Position numbers and translations under genes: made by a program. A DNA stretch of 27,020 nucleotides from DATIGJ01 sp035644155 (lineage in GTDB: Bacteria > Patescibacteriota > Microgenomatia > Levybacterales > UBA12049), in contig DASQPC010000109.1 in the NCBI GenBank assembly GCA_035644155.1, forward strand, positions 1 through 27,020. Reading direction: 5' to 3'. Of the stretch, positions 7,472 to 14,773 are shown piece by piece. The notes beneath the pieces were generated by a model. It was given only the letters and a program-made list of their open reading frames with translations. It made no database searches and was not told the origin of the DNA. Positions within the stretch are counted from its first letter, which is position 1, and every line of letters begins with the position of its first letter.

Positions 7472-8461
7472 TTACTCTTTTACTTTCTCCTCCATCTGTT
7501 CTTTTGTGAGAAGTCCTGCCTCAGCACCAATATGTCCAACCACTGATGAAGCATTGACTGTCCCCCATTCCATCGCATCCGCAATACTTAATCCATGTAT
7601 TGTCGCAGCCAAAAAACCAGTCGTATACGCATCTCCTGCGCCTGTGCGCTCGACAACCTTTCCCGCTGCCATATGATGAGCATAAAATTCTCCCTGATCA
7701 TCAAGCGCGTATGATCCATGTCTGCCATTGGTAATGACGACAATCTTTGCTCCAATCTTTTGCAATTTTTCGGCAAGAGCTTTGATATAGTCTTGGGTGT
7801 TATCAACTTTTTCCCCATAATGATGGAACACTAACTGCTCTGCTTCTTCTTTATTGACGAATAAAATTTCTGTCTTCTCAAGAACGCTTCGTACTGTCTC
7901 TTTTCCTTCGTGGATTTGAAGATGCCCTGGATTAAAAGCAACTTTTGCATCACAAGATCCGGCAAAATCCAAAGCAGTTTTGTAAGCATGTTCCCATTTA
8001 TGACCAAGACTTGTGATGTAAATATATTTTGCTGTGACCTCATCAAAGTGAAATTTATGTTCACGCTCAACATCTTGGACAAAAATTGTCCGATCACTTT
8101 TAAAATTAATAATAACTGAAAAACTTGACGGACCTGGTGTTTGGATCATCAAGAGTCGCTCAATTTCTTCTTTGGCCAAACTATTTCGGATTTTTATAGA
8201 GAGTTCATCGTCACCTATTTCGCTCACCAAGGTTGCTTTCAAACCAAGTCTCGAGAGCCCAACTGCGACATTGGTAGCATTGCCACCCATTTGAAAATCA
8301 TACCGCTCCACATTTATCTTCTCGCCATGCTTAAAACAAAGCTCTCCGTCTTCACTCAAATGCACTTTTTCACTGCTATCATGCAACGTCATGAAAGCAT
8401 CCATAGTTGTCTCACCCATGGTGATCACATCATAATGTCGAGTCATATATTTACGATACAT
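7472..8461 (-). CDS. PfkB-family carbohydrate kinase
   Basis: This is a ribokinase-fold ATP-dependent sugar kinase of 329 aa. PfkB signature 1 is at GGNATNVAVGLSRLG 59-73. FNPGH 176-180 and VNKEE 202-206 are the mid-domain marks. Signature 2 is GAGDAYTTGF 274-283, where D277 is the expected catalytic base. The substrate cannot be read from the sequence: ribose, fructose, fructose 6-phosphate or a nucleoside are all used within the family. The surrounding sugar-phosphate genes would suit a sugar or sugar phosphate. ATG 8461 sits 8 nt after a TATTAT box, giving a nearly leaderless mRNA; an internal ATG six codons in (MTRHYD) is an alternative. It converges on the 309-aa gene with only 3 nt between stops and no obvious terminator. 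Confidence 0.88.
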   Translation of the reverse strand: MYRKYMTRHYDVITMGETTMDAFMTLHDSSEKVHLSEDGELCFKHGEKINVERYDFQMGGNATNVAVGLSRLGLKATLVSEIGDDELSIKIRNSLAKEEIERLLMIQTPGPSSFSVIINFKSDRTIFVQDVEREHKFHFDEVTAKYIYITSLGHKWEHAYKTALDFAGSCDAKVAFNPGHLQIHEGKETVRSVLEKTEILFVNKEEAEQLVFHHYGEKVDNTQDYIKALAEKLQKIGAKIVVITNGRHGSYALDDQGEFYAHHMAAGKVVERTGAGDAYTTGFLAATIHGLSIADAMEWGTVNASSVVGHIGAEAGLLTKEQMEEKVKE

Positions 8462-8468
8462 GATCCTT

Positions 8469-8475
8469 TATAATA
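8469..8475. promoter_or_regulatory. Shared, near-palindromic -10 box for two divergent genes
   Basis: The 7-mer at 8469-8475 reads TATAATA on plus and TATTATA on minus. It offers TATAAT (8469-8474) 12 nt before the plus-strand microprotein start at 8487, and TATTAT (8475-8470) 8 nt before the pfkB-type start at 8461. No strong -35 is seen on either side. Confidence 0.4.
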
Positions 8476-8486
8476 TGTAAATAACC

Positions 8487-8624
8487 ATGAAGATTATTTT
8501 TGAACTCAATAAAGAACAACTAACTGGCTTGGCAAATTTATGTTTTGATATTGCAAAAGGAGCTTTTATTACAGTATTTATTCCGGCGCTATTATTAAAA
8601 TTGAAAGAAAGTGTTGCAGAATGA
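8487..8624 (+). CDS. 45-aa putative membrane microprotein
   Basis: This short frame encodes 45 residues beginning MKIIFELNKEQLTGLAN. It has a charged amphipathic N-terminus (about 1-14), one hydrophobic stretch over about 15-37 (LANLCFDIAKGAFITVFIPA then LLL) and a short charged tail KLKESVAE. That is the layout of a single-pass membrane microprotein. A TATAAT box ends 12 nt upstream, and the frame exactly fills the gap between two divergent and convergent genes. Its TGA overlaps the ATG of a second tiny frame (ATGA at 8621-8624). No family recognised with certainty. Its length makes it easily missed by gene callers. Confidence 0.5.
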   Translation: MKIIFELNKEQLTGLANLCFDIAKGAFITVFIPALLLKLKESVAE

Positions 8625-8701
8625 ATTTTTTAGAACTTTTAAATCAAGCATATAATCTTGGTCTTATTTCTTCTGAAATTTTTTCCAATCACCACTATTA
8701 A
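8621..8701 (+). CDS. Possible 26-aa coupled peptide
   Basis: ATG 8621 overlaps the stop of the 45-aa frame (ATGA) and reads 26 codons (MNFLELLNQAYNLGLISSEI and six more) to TAA 8699-8701. The last 38 nt overlap the 3' end of the minus-strand HD gene, which argues against strong constraint. The start/stop overlap is the same coupling arrangement used by certain genes in this window (603/1877, 17303/17530, 14770/14773). Low confidence. Confidence 0.2.
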   Translation: MNFLELLNQAYNLGLISSEIFSNHHY

Positions 8702-9278
8702 AACGATTCCTTCCATTGATATGCCAATCATGGGGACTTGCGGTCTGTAATGCCTTCCACATTTTTTTCGCTGATTTGGTGTAGAGTTTTTCTTCACCAA
8801 CAACTTGTCGTATCTTTTCCCAATCCTTGATAACAGTATTCCCTTCTGCTTTTGCTTCTTGCACTTCAAAATCAACATCAAGATTATCCGCATCTTTGAC
8901 AATTTTTGCCTCAATACTTTCTCTTTTTTCATATTCCTGCCAAAGTGTAAATAATTCATCTGCTAAAACAGTGTTAGCTAGTATATCCTTAATTCCTTTC
9001 TCTTCATCACGGAGAACATATTGTCTCTGGAGATAATTCACATCACCTGTTCTACTCTCTGAGACATCATGCAATAAAGCCATCTTAAGAATTTTATCCG
9101 TATTGGCAACTTTCTCCATACGAGCCAAAATGAGTGCAATCCAGACAACACGAAAATGATGTTCTGTAAGATTTTGTCTATTGGGAAGAAATTGTTTCCA
9201 CGTCCGATCAATAAAACGCAAGGAGCCAATTTCATAAAGAAATTCAAGATCTCGTTTTAGATTCTGCTTTCTCTTCAT
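8664..9278 (-). CDS. HD-domain phosphohydrolase (YfbR/HDDC2-like)
   Basis: With start ATG 9278 this is a 204-aa HD-superfamily metal-dependent phosphohydrolase. The HD ligands are visible: H41 in TEHHFRV, H70-D71 in ALLHDVSESRTGD, and the distal Asp in IVKDADNLD (near 129-131). The spacing and the SRTGD motif resemble the YfbR/HDDC2 5'-nucleotidase group, which dephosphorylates (deoxy)nucleoside monophosphates; that substrate is an inference. An upstream in-frame start (9314) would add 12 residues but overlies the promoter. A textbook promoter ends 7 nt before ATG 9278, so the shorter form is preferred. The C-terminus is basic (NSGDWKKFQKK). Confidence 0.82.
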   Translation of the reverse strand: MKRKQNLKRDLEFLYEIGSLRFIDRTWKQFLPNRQNLTEHHFRVVWIALILARMEKVANTDKILKMALLHDVSESRTGDVNYLQRQYVLRDEEKGIKDILANTVLADELFTLWQEYEKRESIEAKIVKDADNLDVDFEVQEAKAEGNTVIKDWEKIRQVVGEEKLYTKSAKKMWKALQTASPHDWHINGRNRFNSGDWKKFQKK

Positions 9279-9285
9279 ATCCAGC

Positions 9286-9314
9286 ATTATAGAAATTACT
9301 GTTTTGAAAAGCAA
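9286..9314 (-). promoter_or_regulatory. Leaderless promoter of the HD phosphohydrolase gene
   Basis: On the minus strand: TTGCTT (9314-9309), 17-bp spacer, TATAAT (9291-9286), then 7 nt to ATG 9278. A typical start site would fall on or next to the A of the ATG. Confidence 0.75.
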
Positions 9315-9353
9315 TGGAAAAAATGAGGGACAGAGTGCTAAAATTGATTTGCG

Positions 9354-10127
9354 CTATCGGATGATTAACAACCAAAACAAAATCGCCACAATAATCCGAT
9401 AAATGCCAAATGGAATAAACGTATGATGTTGAATAAAGCGAAGAAAGTATTTGACTGCTAAAAGAGCAGTAATAAATGCGCCAACAAATCCAACAGCCAA
9501 GATCCCCCATTCACTGGAACTAAACGAAAAATTACTTTTTACCAAATCAAGTCCTGTTGCAGCAATCATCGTTGGGATCGCAAGGAGAAAAGAAAATTCA
9601 ACTGCAGGTTTTCTCTTAAGTCCCACAAAAAGTCCACCCAGAATCGTTGCTGCTGAACGAGAAACGCCTGGAATGACGGAAATAGACTGCGCCAAACCAA
9701 TCAGAACAGCTTTTTTGGGACTAAGCTTTTCGATATCATCAAGATGATGCGGCTGCTCTTTGTAGAATTTTTCTGCGATGATCAAAACAATACCACCGAT
9801 CAACAACGCCCATAAAGTTACAGCAGTATTACCAAGAAGAAAATTTTTGATTAATTTAAAAAGCACAAACCCAATAACGGCAGTTGGAATAAAAGCAGCA
9901 AGAAGTGGCAACCACAATTTTCTTCTCCCAAAAAGTTTTTGGGCATAGAGAACAACGATTGCCAAAATAGCACCAAGTTGAATGATAATTTCAAAGCTTT
10001 TGACAAAATCAGTTTGTGCGATTTTCAAAATATCTGAAGCCAAGATAAGATGTCCTGTTGATGAGATTGGTAAAAATTCAGCAATACCTTCGACAATTGC
10101 TAAAAGGAGTGATTGCAAGATGTCCAC
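9354..10127 (-). CDS. uppP: Undecaprenyl-diphosphatase (BacA/UppP)
   Basis: This integral membrane enzyme removes one phosphate from undecaprenyl diphosphate outside the cytoplasmic membrane, recycling the lipid carrier for cell-wall synthesis. Family motifs are intact: EGIAEFLPISSTGHL 13-27 and PGVSRSAATILGG 153-165. Roughly eight hydrophobic segments are spread over the 257 residues, the usual length. The start is GTG 10127, chosen because the protein begins with the canonical MDILQSLLLAIVEG pattern and an extended -10 box ends 6 nt upstream. It works downstream of the UppS encoded 4 kb away and supplies carrier for the lipid II used by the PBP encoded nearby. Confidence 0.95.
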   Translation of the reverse strand: MDILQSLLLAIVEGIAEFLPISSTGHLILASDILKIAQTDFVKSFEIIIQLGAILAIVVLYAQKLFGRRKLWLPLLAAFIPTAVIGFVLFKLIKNFLLGNTAVTLWALLIGGIVLIIAEKFYKEQPHHLDDIEKLSPKKAVLIGLAQSISVIPGVSRSAATILGGLFVGLKRKPAVEFSFLLAIPTMIAATGLDLVKSNFSFSSSEWGILAVGFVGAFITALLAVKYFLRFIQHHTFIPFGIYRIIVAILFWLLIIR

Positions 10128-10133
10128 TTTAGT

Positions 10134-10142
10134 AGTATACCA
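10134..10142 (-). promoter_or_regulatory. Extended -10 promoter of uppP
   Basis: Minus strand TGG-TATACT, with TATACT at 10139-10134; 6 nt then GTG 10127. This lies between the end of the zinc-ribbon gene and uppP, so uppP can be transcribed on its own. Confidence 0.5.
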
Positions 10143-10148
10143 TATGTT

Positions 10149-10481
10149 TTATTGACCAAGCATTGCTTGATTAAGTTGCTGTGAAAATTGTTGCAAAAAC
10201 TGCATGAAATAATACGTTGATATGATAAGTGAAAGTATCGTAAGAATGATCGCAATCCATCCAACAACTCTTGTTCTCTGATTACTTTGTCGCACATAAC
10301 GGAAAGCTGGCCATAAACCAAACGGTGGAAGAAAAAAAGAGAGAAGATAAATACCCATTTGCTGAATGAGAGAAAGAGACAATGGTTTGGTACGAAGCTG
10401 TTTGCCACAATTGGGGCAGAAATAAAATTCAGACAGCACAGGAAGAGAACAGTGAGGACAAACTAAAGATGCAACTTCCAT
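10149..10481 (-). CDS. Zinc-ribbon small membrane protein
   Basis: A 110-aa protein with an N-terminal zinc ribbon (CPHC at 8-11, CPNC at 22-25) followed by two hydrophobic segments, about 41-60 and 72-96, and a short Gln-rich tail. The ribbon would face the cytoplasm. Proteins with this layout (zinc-ribbon plus membrane helices) are common in bacteria, have no single function and may sense or recruit partners. It is oriented with uppP (21 nt upstream of it), so a link to envelope metabolism is possible but only by position. ATG 10481 is the first start in frame; no clear Shine-Dalgarno. Confidence 0.75.
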   Translation of the reverse strand: MEVASLVCPHCSLPVLSEFYFCPNCGKQLRTKPLSLSLIQQMGIYLLSFFLPPFGLWPAFRYVRQSNQRTRVVGWIAIILTILSLIISTYYFMQFLQQFSQQLNQAMLGQ

Positions 10482-10531
10482 ATTATTTCATCGCGTACTT
10501 ATTGTAGTATACAAGATTTTTTCCCAAAACA

Positions 10532-10540
10532 TGCTACAAT
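10532..10540 (+). promoter_or_regulatory. Extended -10 promoter of the PBP gene
   Basis: TGC-TACAAT (TACAAT 10535-10540) ends 11 nt before ATG 10552; the -35 region is poor, as expected with an extended -10. Confidence 0.5.
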
Positions 10541-10551
10541 TTACTTGAGCT

Positions 10552-12825
10552 ATGAAATATCAGGCGCTCGTCAAAAATATTCAGAAAATCTTTACAAAAA
10601 AGAATCTTAAGCGATTAATAACAAAAGATTTTTGGTGGCAATTACTTAAACGTCATCATCGCAAGATTTTTTGGGCAGTAGGCGCATTTATTCTCCTTCT
10701 TGTTCTCATTTCAATCTTTACTTATATCTATTTTGCCGGTGATCTGAAAGACAAAACAAGTATCACAAGTCATAGTAAAACTGGATTAACGCTTCTTGAT
10801 GATCAAGGCAAACCTTTCTTCACTTTTTATCATCCCAAAGAAGTAACATATATCCCTCTCTCCGACATGCCAACGTCTGTGCAACAAGCTGTCATCACAG
10901 CTGAGGATAAAAATTTTTATACCAACCCTGGATTTTCTGTTCGTGGGATGGCAAGAGCTTTCGTCAGAAATCTTTTGGCTGGGCAAATTGTTGAGGGAGG
11001 ATCAACCATCAGTCAGGAATTGGTTAAAAATGCATTACTTAATTCTTCTCGCAATATTCTTCGCAAATATCAAGAATTGGTGCTTGCTACTGAGCTTAAT
11101 CGACGCTTTAGCAAACAAGATATATTGGAAATGTATCTCAATTCTGTTTACTTTGGTGAAGGAGCTTTTGGTGTTGAAAACGCAGCGGAAACATATTTTG
11201 GTATTCATGCAAAAGAGTTATCCCTTTCGCAATCAGCTCTGTTGGTTGGATTATTGCCAGCACCATCAGCGCTTTCTCCACTTTCTAACGATCCAGCCAA
11301 AGCACTTGCCAAACGAAATATTGTTTTGCAAGAAATGGTACAGGATAAAAATATTACAGCGCAACAAGCAGATCAGGCAGAAAAAGACAAACTCGTTTAT
11401 AATACCACTCCCAAAGAAGAAACAAATGTCCTCGCCCCTCATTTTGCACTGTATGTCAAAAATCTTTTGATCAAAGAATATGGCGAAGAACGAGTGGTCA
11501 GTGAAGGATTTAGAGTAAAAACAACCCTCAATAGTACCTGGCAAGCCTATGCCGAAAAAGTTGTTAAGAACCAAGTTCTCAGTCTAGCCCGAAACAAAGC
11601 AACAAATGGCGCGGCTGTTGTGATTGATCCAAAAACTGGAAATATCAAAGTGATGGTTGGAAGTTATGATTGGAATGATGAAACAAATGGAAAAATAAAT
11701 ATGGCACTTGCGCCTCGCCAACCAGGTTCATCTTTCAAACCAATTATCTATGCTGATGCACTTGAACAAAAGTTAATTACCCCTGTCACAATCTTAAAAG
11801 ATAATCCAATTGCTTATGGTGATTATAAACCACTTGATTATGATAAGAGATTTCGTGGAGATGTCACGGTGAGACGCGCACTTGCAAATTCGCTTAATAT
11901 TCCTGCCGTTGCAGTGATGAACCAAGTTGGTGTTCCATCAGGACTTGCGACTGCAAAAAAGTTTGGAATTACAACGCTTGGTGACGATGCTTCTAAATAT
12001 GGATTGTCTTTGGTGCTTGGAAGTGGCGAAGTAAAACTTCTTGAAATGACAGATGCATATGCTTCTTTTGCAGATGAAGGTGTCTATCATGCGCCAAATG
12101 CAATCCTTGAAATACAGGATAAATATGGAAAAAATATCAATACACAATCGAACGGCTTTTCCTTGACAACCCTGTTTAATCTCTTCAACCCAGCAAGTAT
12201 CAATTCTCATTCCTCTTCTTCTGAAAAAATTGTCATAAGCGATGCAACCGCATTTCTGATTTCCTCAATTCTTTCTGATAACAACACCCGCGCTGAAGAA
12301 TTTGGTGGAGCACTTACCATTTCTCGACCCGCAGCAGTCAAGACAGGAACAACAAATGACTTTCGCGATGCGTTAACGATTGGCTATACACCAAGTATTG
12401 TGGTTGGAGTTTGGGTTGGCAATAACGACAACTCACCTATGGATAATATCGCCGGTTCATTAGGCGCAGCACCAATTTGGAGAAGTTTGATGGAGACATT
12501 CTTGGCAAGAACAAGGCTTGAACCATTTATCAAACCTGCATCAGTTGTCAAAGCAGCTTTGTGTCTTACACCTGGAAATATTGCCTCAACATCCGCAGAA
12601 TTCTTCATCCAAGGAACAGAACCAAAAGATTGTACAACGCCAACACCTTCCCCTACCAAATCACCAAGTAGTACTCCAAATCCAACACCCAGCAATCAAC
12701 CGACTGAGACACCAGTTCTTCCAACGAATAAGCCACAACCAACACAATCACAAACATCACCAACAACGAATCCAACACCAACTGGTATTATTACTCTTCC
12801 GAGTATAACGCCTCTACCAACCTAA
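10552..12825 (+). CDS. Bifunctional class A penicillin-binding protein (PBP1A type)
   Basis: A 757-aa peptidoglycan synthase anchored by one membrane helix (about 40-62) after a basic cytoplasmic tail. The GT51 glycosyltransferase domain polymerises lipid II: E118 in TAEDKNFYTNPG is the catalytic base region, followed by GGSTISQELVKN 149-160 and ILEMYLNSVYFGEGAFG 191-207. The transpeptidase domain carries SSFK with S393 as the acylated serine, SLN 447-449 and KTGT 597-600. The extracytoplasmic C-terminal tail (about 695-757) is rich in Pro, Thr and Ser, a low-complexity linker likely to contact the cell wall or be glycosylated. In the first GT motif the usual His (EDxxFxxH) is Asn here. It is the consumer of the lipid carrier made and recycled by the neighbouring upp genes. 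Confidence 0.95.
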   Translation: MKYQALVKNIQKIFTKKNLKRLITKDFWWQLLKRHHRKIFWAVGAFILLLVLISIFTYIYFAGDLKDKTSITSHSKTGLTLLDDQGKPFFTFYHPKEVTYIPLSDMPTSVQQAVITAEDKNFYTNPGFSVRGMARAFVRNLLAGQIVEGGSTISQELVKNALLNSSRNILRKYQELVLATELNRRFSKQDILEMYLNSVYFGEGAFGVENAAETYFGIHAKELSLSQSALLVGLLPAPSALSPLSNDPAKALAKRNIVLQEMVQDKNITAQQADQAEKDKLVYNTTPKEETNVLAPHFALYVKNLLIKEYGEERVVSEGFRVKTTLNSTWQAYAEKVVKNQVLSLARNKATNGAAVVIDPKTGNIKVMVGSYDWNDETNGKINMALAPRQPGSSFKPIIYADALEQKLITPVTILKDNPIAYGDYKPLDYDKRFRGDVTVRRALANSLNIPAVAVMNQVGVPSGLATAKKFGITTLGDDASKYGLSLVLGSGEVKLLEMTDAYASFADEGVYHAPNAILEIQDKYGKNINTQSNGFSLTTLFNLFNPASINSHSSSSEKIVISDATAFLISSILSDNNTRAEEFGGALTISRPAAVKTGTTNDFRDALTIGYTPSIVVGVWVGNNDNSPMDNIAGSLGAAPIWRSLMETFLARTRLEPFIKPASVVKAALCLTPGNIASTSAEFFIQGTEPKDCTTPTPSPTKSPSSTPNPTPSNQPTETPVLPTNKPQPTQSQTSPTTNPTPTGIITLPSITPLPT

Positions 12826-12847
12826 AAGCATTATTGTAAGAAAATTT

Positions 12848-12874
12848 TTGCATTGATAATAAAAGTGGTATACC
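12848..12874 (+). promoter_or_regulatory. Candidate promoter of the 157-aa hypothetical gene
   Basis: TTGCAT (12848-12853) and TGG-TATACC (TATACC 12869-12874), spacer 15 bp, ending 12 nt before ATG 12887. Spacer is short, so moderate support only. Confidence 0.35.
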
Positions 12875-12886
12875 CTAAGTTTGTGT

Positions 12887-13360
12887 ATGGGCATTGAATC
12901 TGGAAGTTCTCCTGAAAGAGCATATATTAAAAAAATTAATGAATCTTTGGAGCAGCAACAAGAGTGGACATTATTACCTCCGCGAATTAAATCCTTGGTA
13001 ACCCGCACAACCTTTCATGCACTCACCAGCCCTTCAGATATACTTTTAAAAAGAGTCCAAGAGCTGGATAAACTTGATAATCCTTATAATAATTACAAAA
13101 TCAGGCAAGAAGGAACGATTATCAGCAATGATCTTTTGACAAGGCAACATTTAGTAAACGAAAATCTTTGGCTTAATCCAGCAACTAATAATCGTATAGC
13201 AGATACAACATTAAGGATAACTTATGCAGAAAGGCTTATTGGCAATCGTTTAGCTAATGTTGTCGGATGGAGTCCAACAACACACTTTGGTATCCATACA
13301 GGTCATGCACAAGCCGCTATTGAACTATGCAAAAAAACAGTCCGTAACCTTCCACAATAA
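12887..13360 (+). CDS. Hypothetical protein, 157 aa
   Basis: A soluble protein of 157 aa with no signal peptide, membrane helix or recognised motif. The sequence is a mixed helical/loop pattern with an Asn/Tyr-rich centre (LDNPYNNYKI) and a C-terminal helix (HAQAAIELCKK). A TTG two codons upstream (12881) could serve as start, but ATG 12887 fits the promoter position better. It lies between the PBP and the HxxEH protein; the latter has its own promoter, so these are probably separate transcripts. I can assign no function. Confidence 0.6.
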   Translation: MGIESGSSPERAYIKKINESLEQQQEWTLLPPRIKSLVTRTTFHALTSPSDILLKRVQELDKLDNPYNNYKIRQEGTIISNDLLTRQHLVNENLWLNPATNNRIADTTLRITYAERLIGNRLANVVGWSPTTHFGIHTGHAQAAIELCKKTVRNLPQ

Positions 13361-13377
13361 CATTTTACCTGTTCAGC

Positions 13378-13406
13378 TTGACTGTAAGAACAAAAATGGA
13401 TAAAGT
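13378..13406 (+). promoter_or_regulatory. Promoter of the HxxEH-domain gene
   Basis: TTGACT (13378-13383), 17-bp spacer, TAAAGT (13401-13406). Predicted start about 13413, leaving a leader of roughly 34 nt, longer than most in the window. Confidence 0.55.
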
Positions 13407-13415
13407 TAGTAACAA

Positions 13416-13434
13416 TTACGTAATAAATACGTAA
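13416..13434. promoter_or_regulatory. Perfect inverted repeat: candidate operator or leader hairpin
   Basis: TTACGTA (13416-13422), ATAAA, TACGTAA (13428-13434): a perfect 7-bp inverted repeat with 5-bp spacer. It starts a few bases after the predicted transcription start and ends 12 nt before the GTG. It could bind a dimeric repressor or fold in the leader RNA. Confidence 0.4.
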
Positions 13435-13446
13435 GGATCAGTTCCC

Positions 13447-13929
13447 GTGTCTCAATTGTCGTTATCACCCATTTCTCAAGACTATCTTGTGGAGAATTTA
13501 TTCTCCCTTGCTATCATGCAAAAAACAAACTCTACAAAAATTGTTTTACAAGCATTGAGCAATCAAATTGATACCGCTCATCTTCCTTCCATCGTGGACC
13601 AACTGCAACGCCATCTTCCCAGTGTGCTTCTTACCACCTGCTTCAACGATGAAAACTTGCCTTTTCTGGTTGAAGTGAAGAAAACAGAAATCGGTCATCT
13701 TTTTGAACATATTTTACTTGACTATCTCTGTCAACTAAAAATTGCGAAAGGCTATAATAGTGCAGTTTTTTCTGGCCGGACAAGATGGAATTGGATCAAA
13801 GAACCACGAGGAAAATTTCATATTCGGCTTAATTGTGGAACAAAAGATGCAGATATCTTCCCTCTTGCAATCGAAAAAACGATAGCACTTATGAAGACTT
13901 TATTGCTTTTGCAACTGCAGAAGTCATAG
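13447..13929 (+). CDS. Free-standing domain resembling the cyanophycin synthetase N domain, with HxxEH motif
   Basis: This 160-aa protein has the pattern EIGHLFEHILLDYL (81-94) and SGRTRW (109-114). Cyanophycin synthetase N domains have GHxxEHVALELQ followed about 15 residues later by FGRTR, preceded by a LPS(L/V) stretch as at 57-60 here. HLFEH (84-88) fits HxxEH, the inverted zinc motif of M16-type peptidases. In cyanophycin synthetases the N domain has been described as holding an extra hydrolase site; this is recalled knowledge, not tested here. The ATP-grasp and Mur-ligase domains of real cyanophycin synthetases are absent, so it does not make cyanophycin. A metal-dependent hydrolase or amino-acid/peptide-binding role is inferred. 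The start is GTG 13447, with a weak AAGGA about 9 nt upstream. The protein ends in a Leu-rich helix. Confidence 0.6.
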   Translation: MSQLSLSPISQDYLVENLFSLAIMQKTNSTKIVLQALSNQIDTAHLPSIVDQLQRHLPSVLLTTCFNDENLPFLVEVKKTEIGHLFEHILLDYLCQLKIAKGYNSAVFSGRTRWNWIKEPRGKFHIRLNCGTKDADIFPLAIEKTIALMKTLLLLQLQKS

Positions 13930-14098
13930 CTTTCCATTTGCTACTCCTGAAGGAATATCCAAAATTGCTGGTATGCGTATAAATTAGCCAATTCTTCAAC
14001 CATACGGTTTTTTGCAAATTCATGCCATTTTGTATATATATTTTCGCATTTTTACTTTTTTTCCGCAAGAAAAAATGGTAAGAAAGAAGAAAGAAATG

Positions 14099-14773
14099 TT
14101 ATTGCCCAAAGCGTCTTTTTCGTCTCGAAAACTCTTCAAGCGCCTTCTCAAATTCTTTTTCGGTAAAATCCGGCCAGTACACCTTTGGGAAATATAATTC
14201 ACTATATACAGACTGCCAGGGCAAAAAGCCACTCAGCCGCTCTTCCCCACTTGTTCTAATAATCAAATCAGGATCAGGCTGGTTTTTGGTATACAAAAAA
14301 GACGCAAAAGTTTTTTCATCAACTGCTTTTGCATTTGTATAAAGCAAATTGTTTACTGCCCGTAATATTTCTGCTCTTCCACCATAATTAAGCGCAATAG
14401 TAACAATTATTTTCGTATTGCCTTTTGTATTTGCAACAATCTTTGTCATATCCGCAACAATATCCTCTGGAAAAGAATCGAGTTCTCCAAGAATTTGGAG
14501 ACGGATTCCATTATCTTGTAATCGTTTCATAAGCCGGCTTCTAAAAATCCGTCGGAAAATATGCATAAGAACGGTTACTTCTTTCTTATCACGATGCCAA
14601 TTTTCTGTTGAAAAAGCCCAAAAGGTCAGATACTTAATACCTTTTTTATACGCATAAGCGATAAGTGGTTCAATGGCTTGATATCCTTTTGTATGACCAG
14701 CAACAAGCGGCAGTTTGTGTGCTGTTGCCCATCTTCTATTTCCATCCATAATAAATGCAACATGTTTGATCAT
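14099..14773 (-). CDS. uppS: Isoprenyl transferase / undecaprenyl diphosphate synthase
   Basis: This cis-prenyltransferase extends farnesyl diphosphate with isopentenyl diphosphate to the long cis-polyprenyl diphosphate that carries peptidoglycan precursors. Key marks: catalytic D10 in FIMDGNRRWA, AGHTKGY 25-31, FSTENW 54-59, ALNYGGRAEI 127-136 and RTSGEERLSGFLPWQ 173-187, which includes the diphosphate-binding arginines and the metal-binding region. At 224 aa it is slightly shorter than the common 240-250 aa. Its ATG overlaps the IDI stop by 4 nt (ATGA), so it is the last gene of the operon ipk - Nudix-like - idi - uppS. Chain length is not readable, but UppP nearby suggests undecaprenyl. 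Confidence 0.95.
   Translation of the reverse strand: MIKHVAFIMDGNRRWATAHKLPLVAGHTKGYQAIEPLIAYAYKKGIKYLTFWAFSTENWHRDKKEVTVLMHIFRRIFRSRLMKRLQDNGIRLQILGELDSFPEDIVADMTKIVANTKGNTKIIVTIALNYGGRAEILRAVNNLLYTNAKAVDEKTFASFLYTKNQPDPDLIIRTSGEERLSGFLPWQSVYSELYFPKVYWPDFTEKEFEKALEEFSRRKRRFGQ

Noticed and set aside
13930..14098. Possible frameshifted continuation of the HxxEH protein (a frame reading SFPFATPEGISKIAGMRIN to a stop at about 13986)
   Set aside because: The annotated frame already ends in a plausible helix, and I cannot show homology of the downstream peptide; the rest of the gap has no coding or RNA signal I can support.
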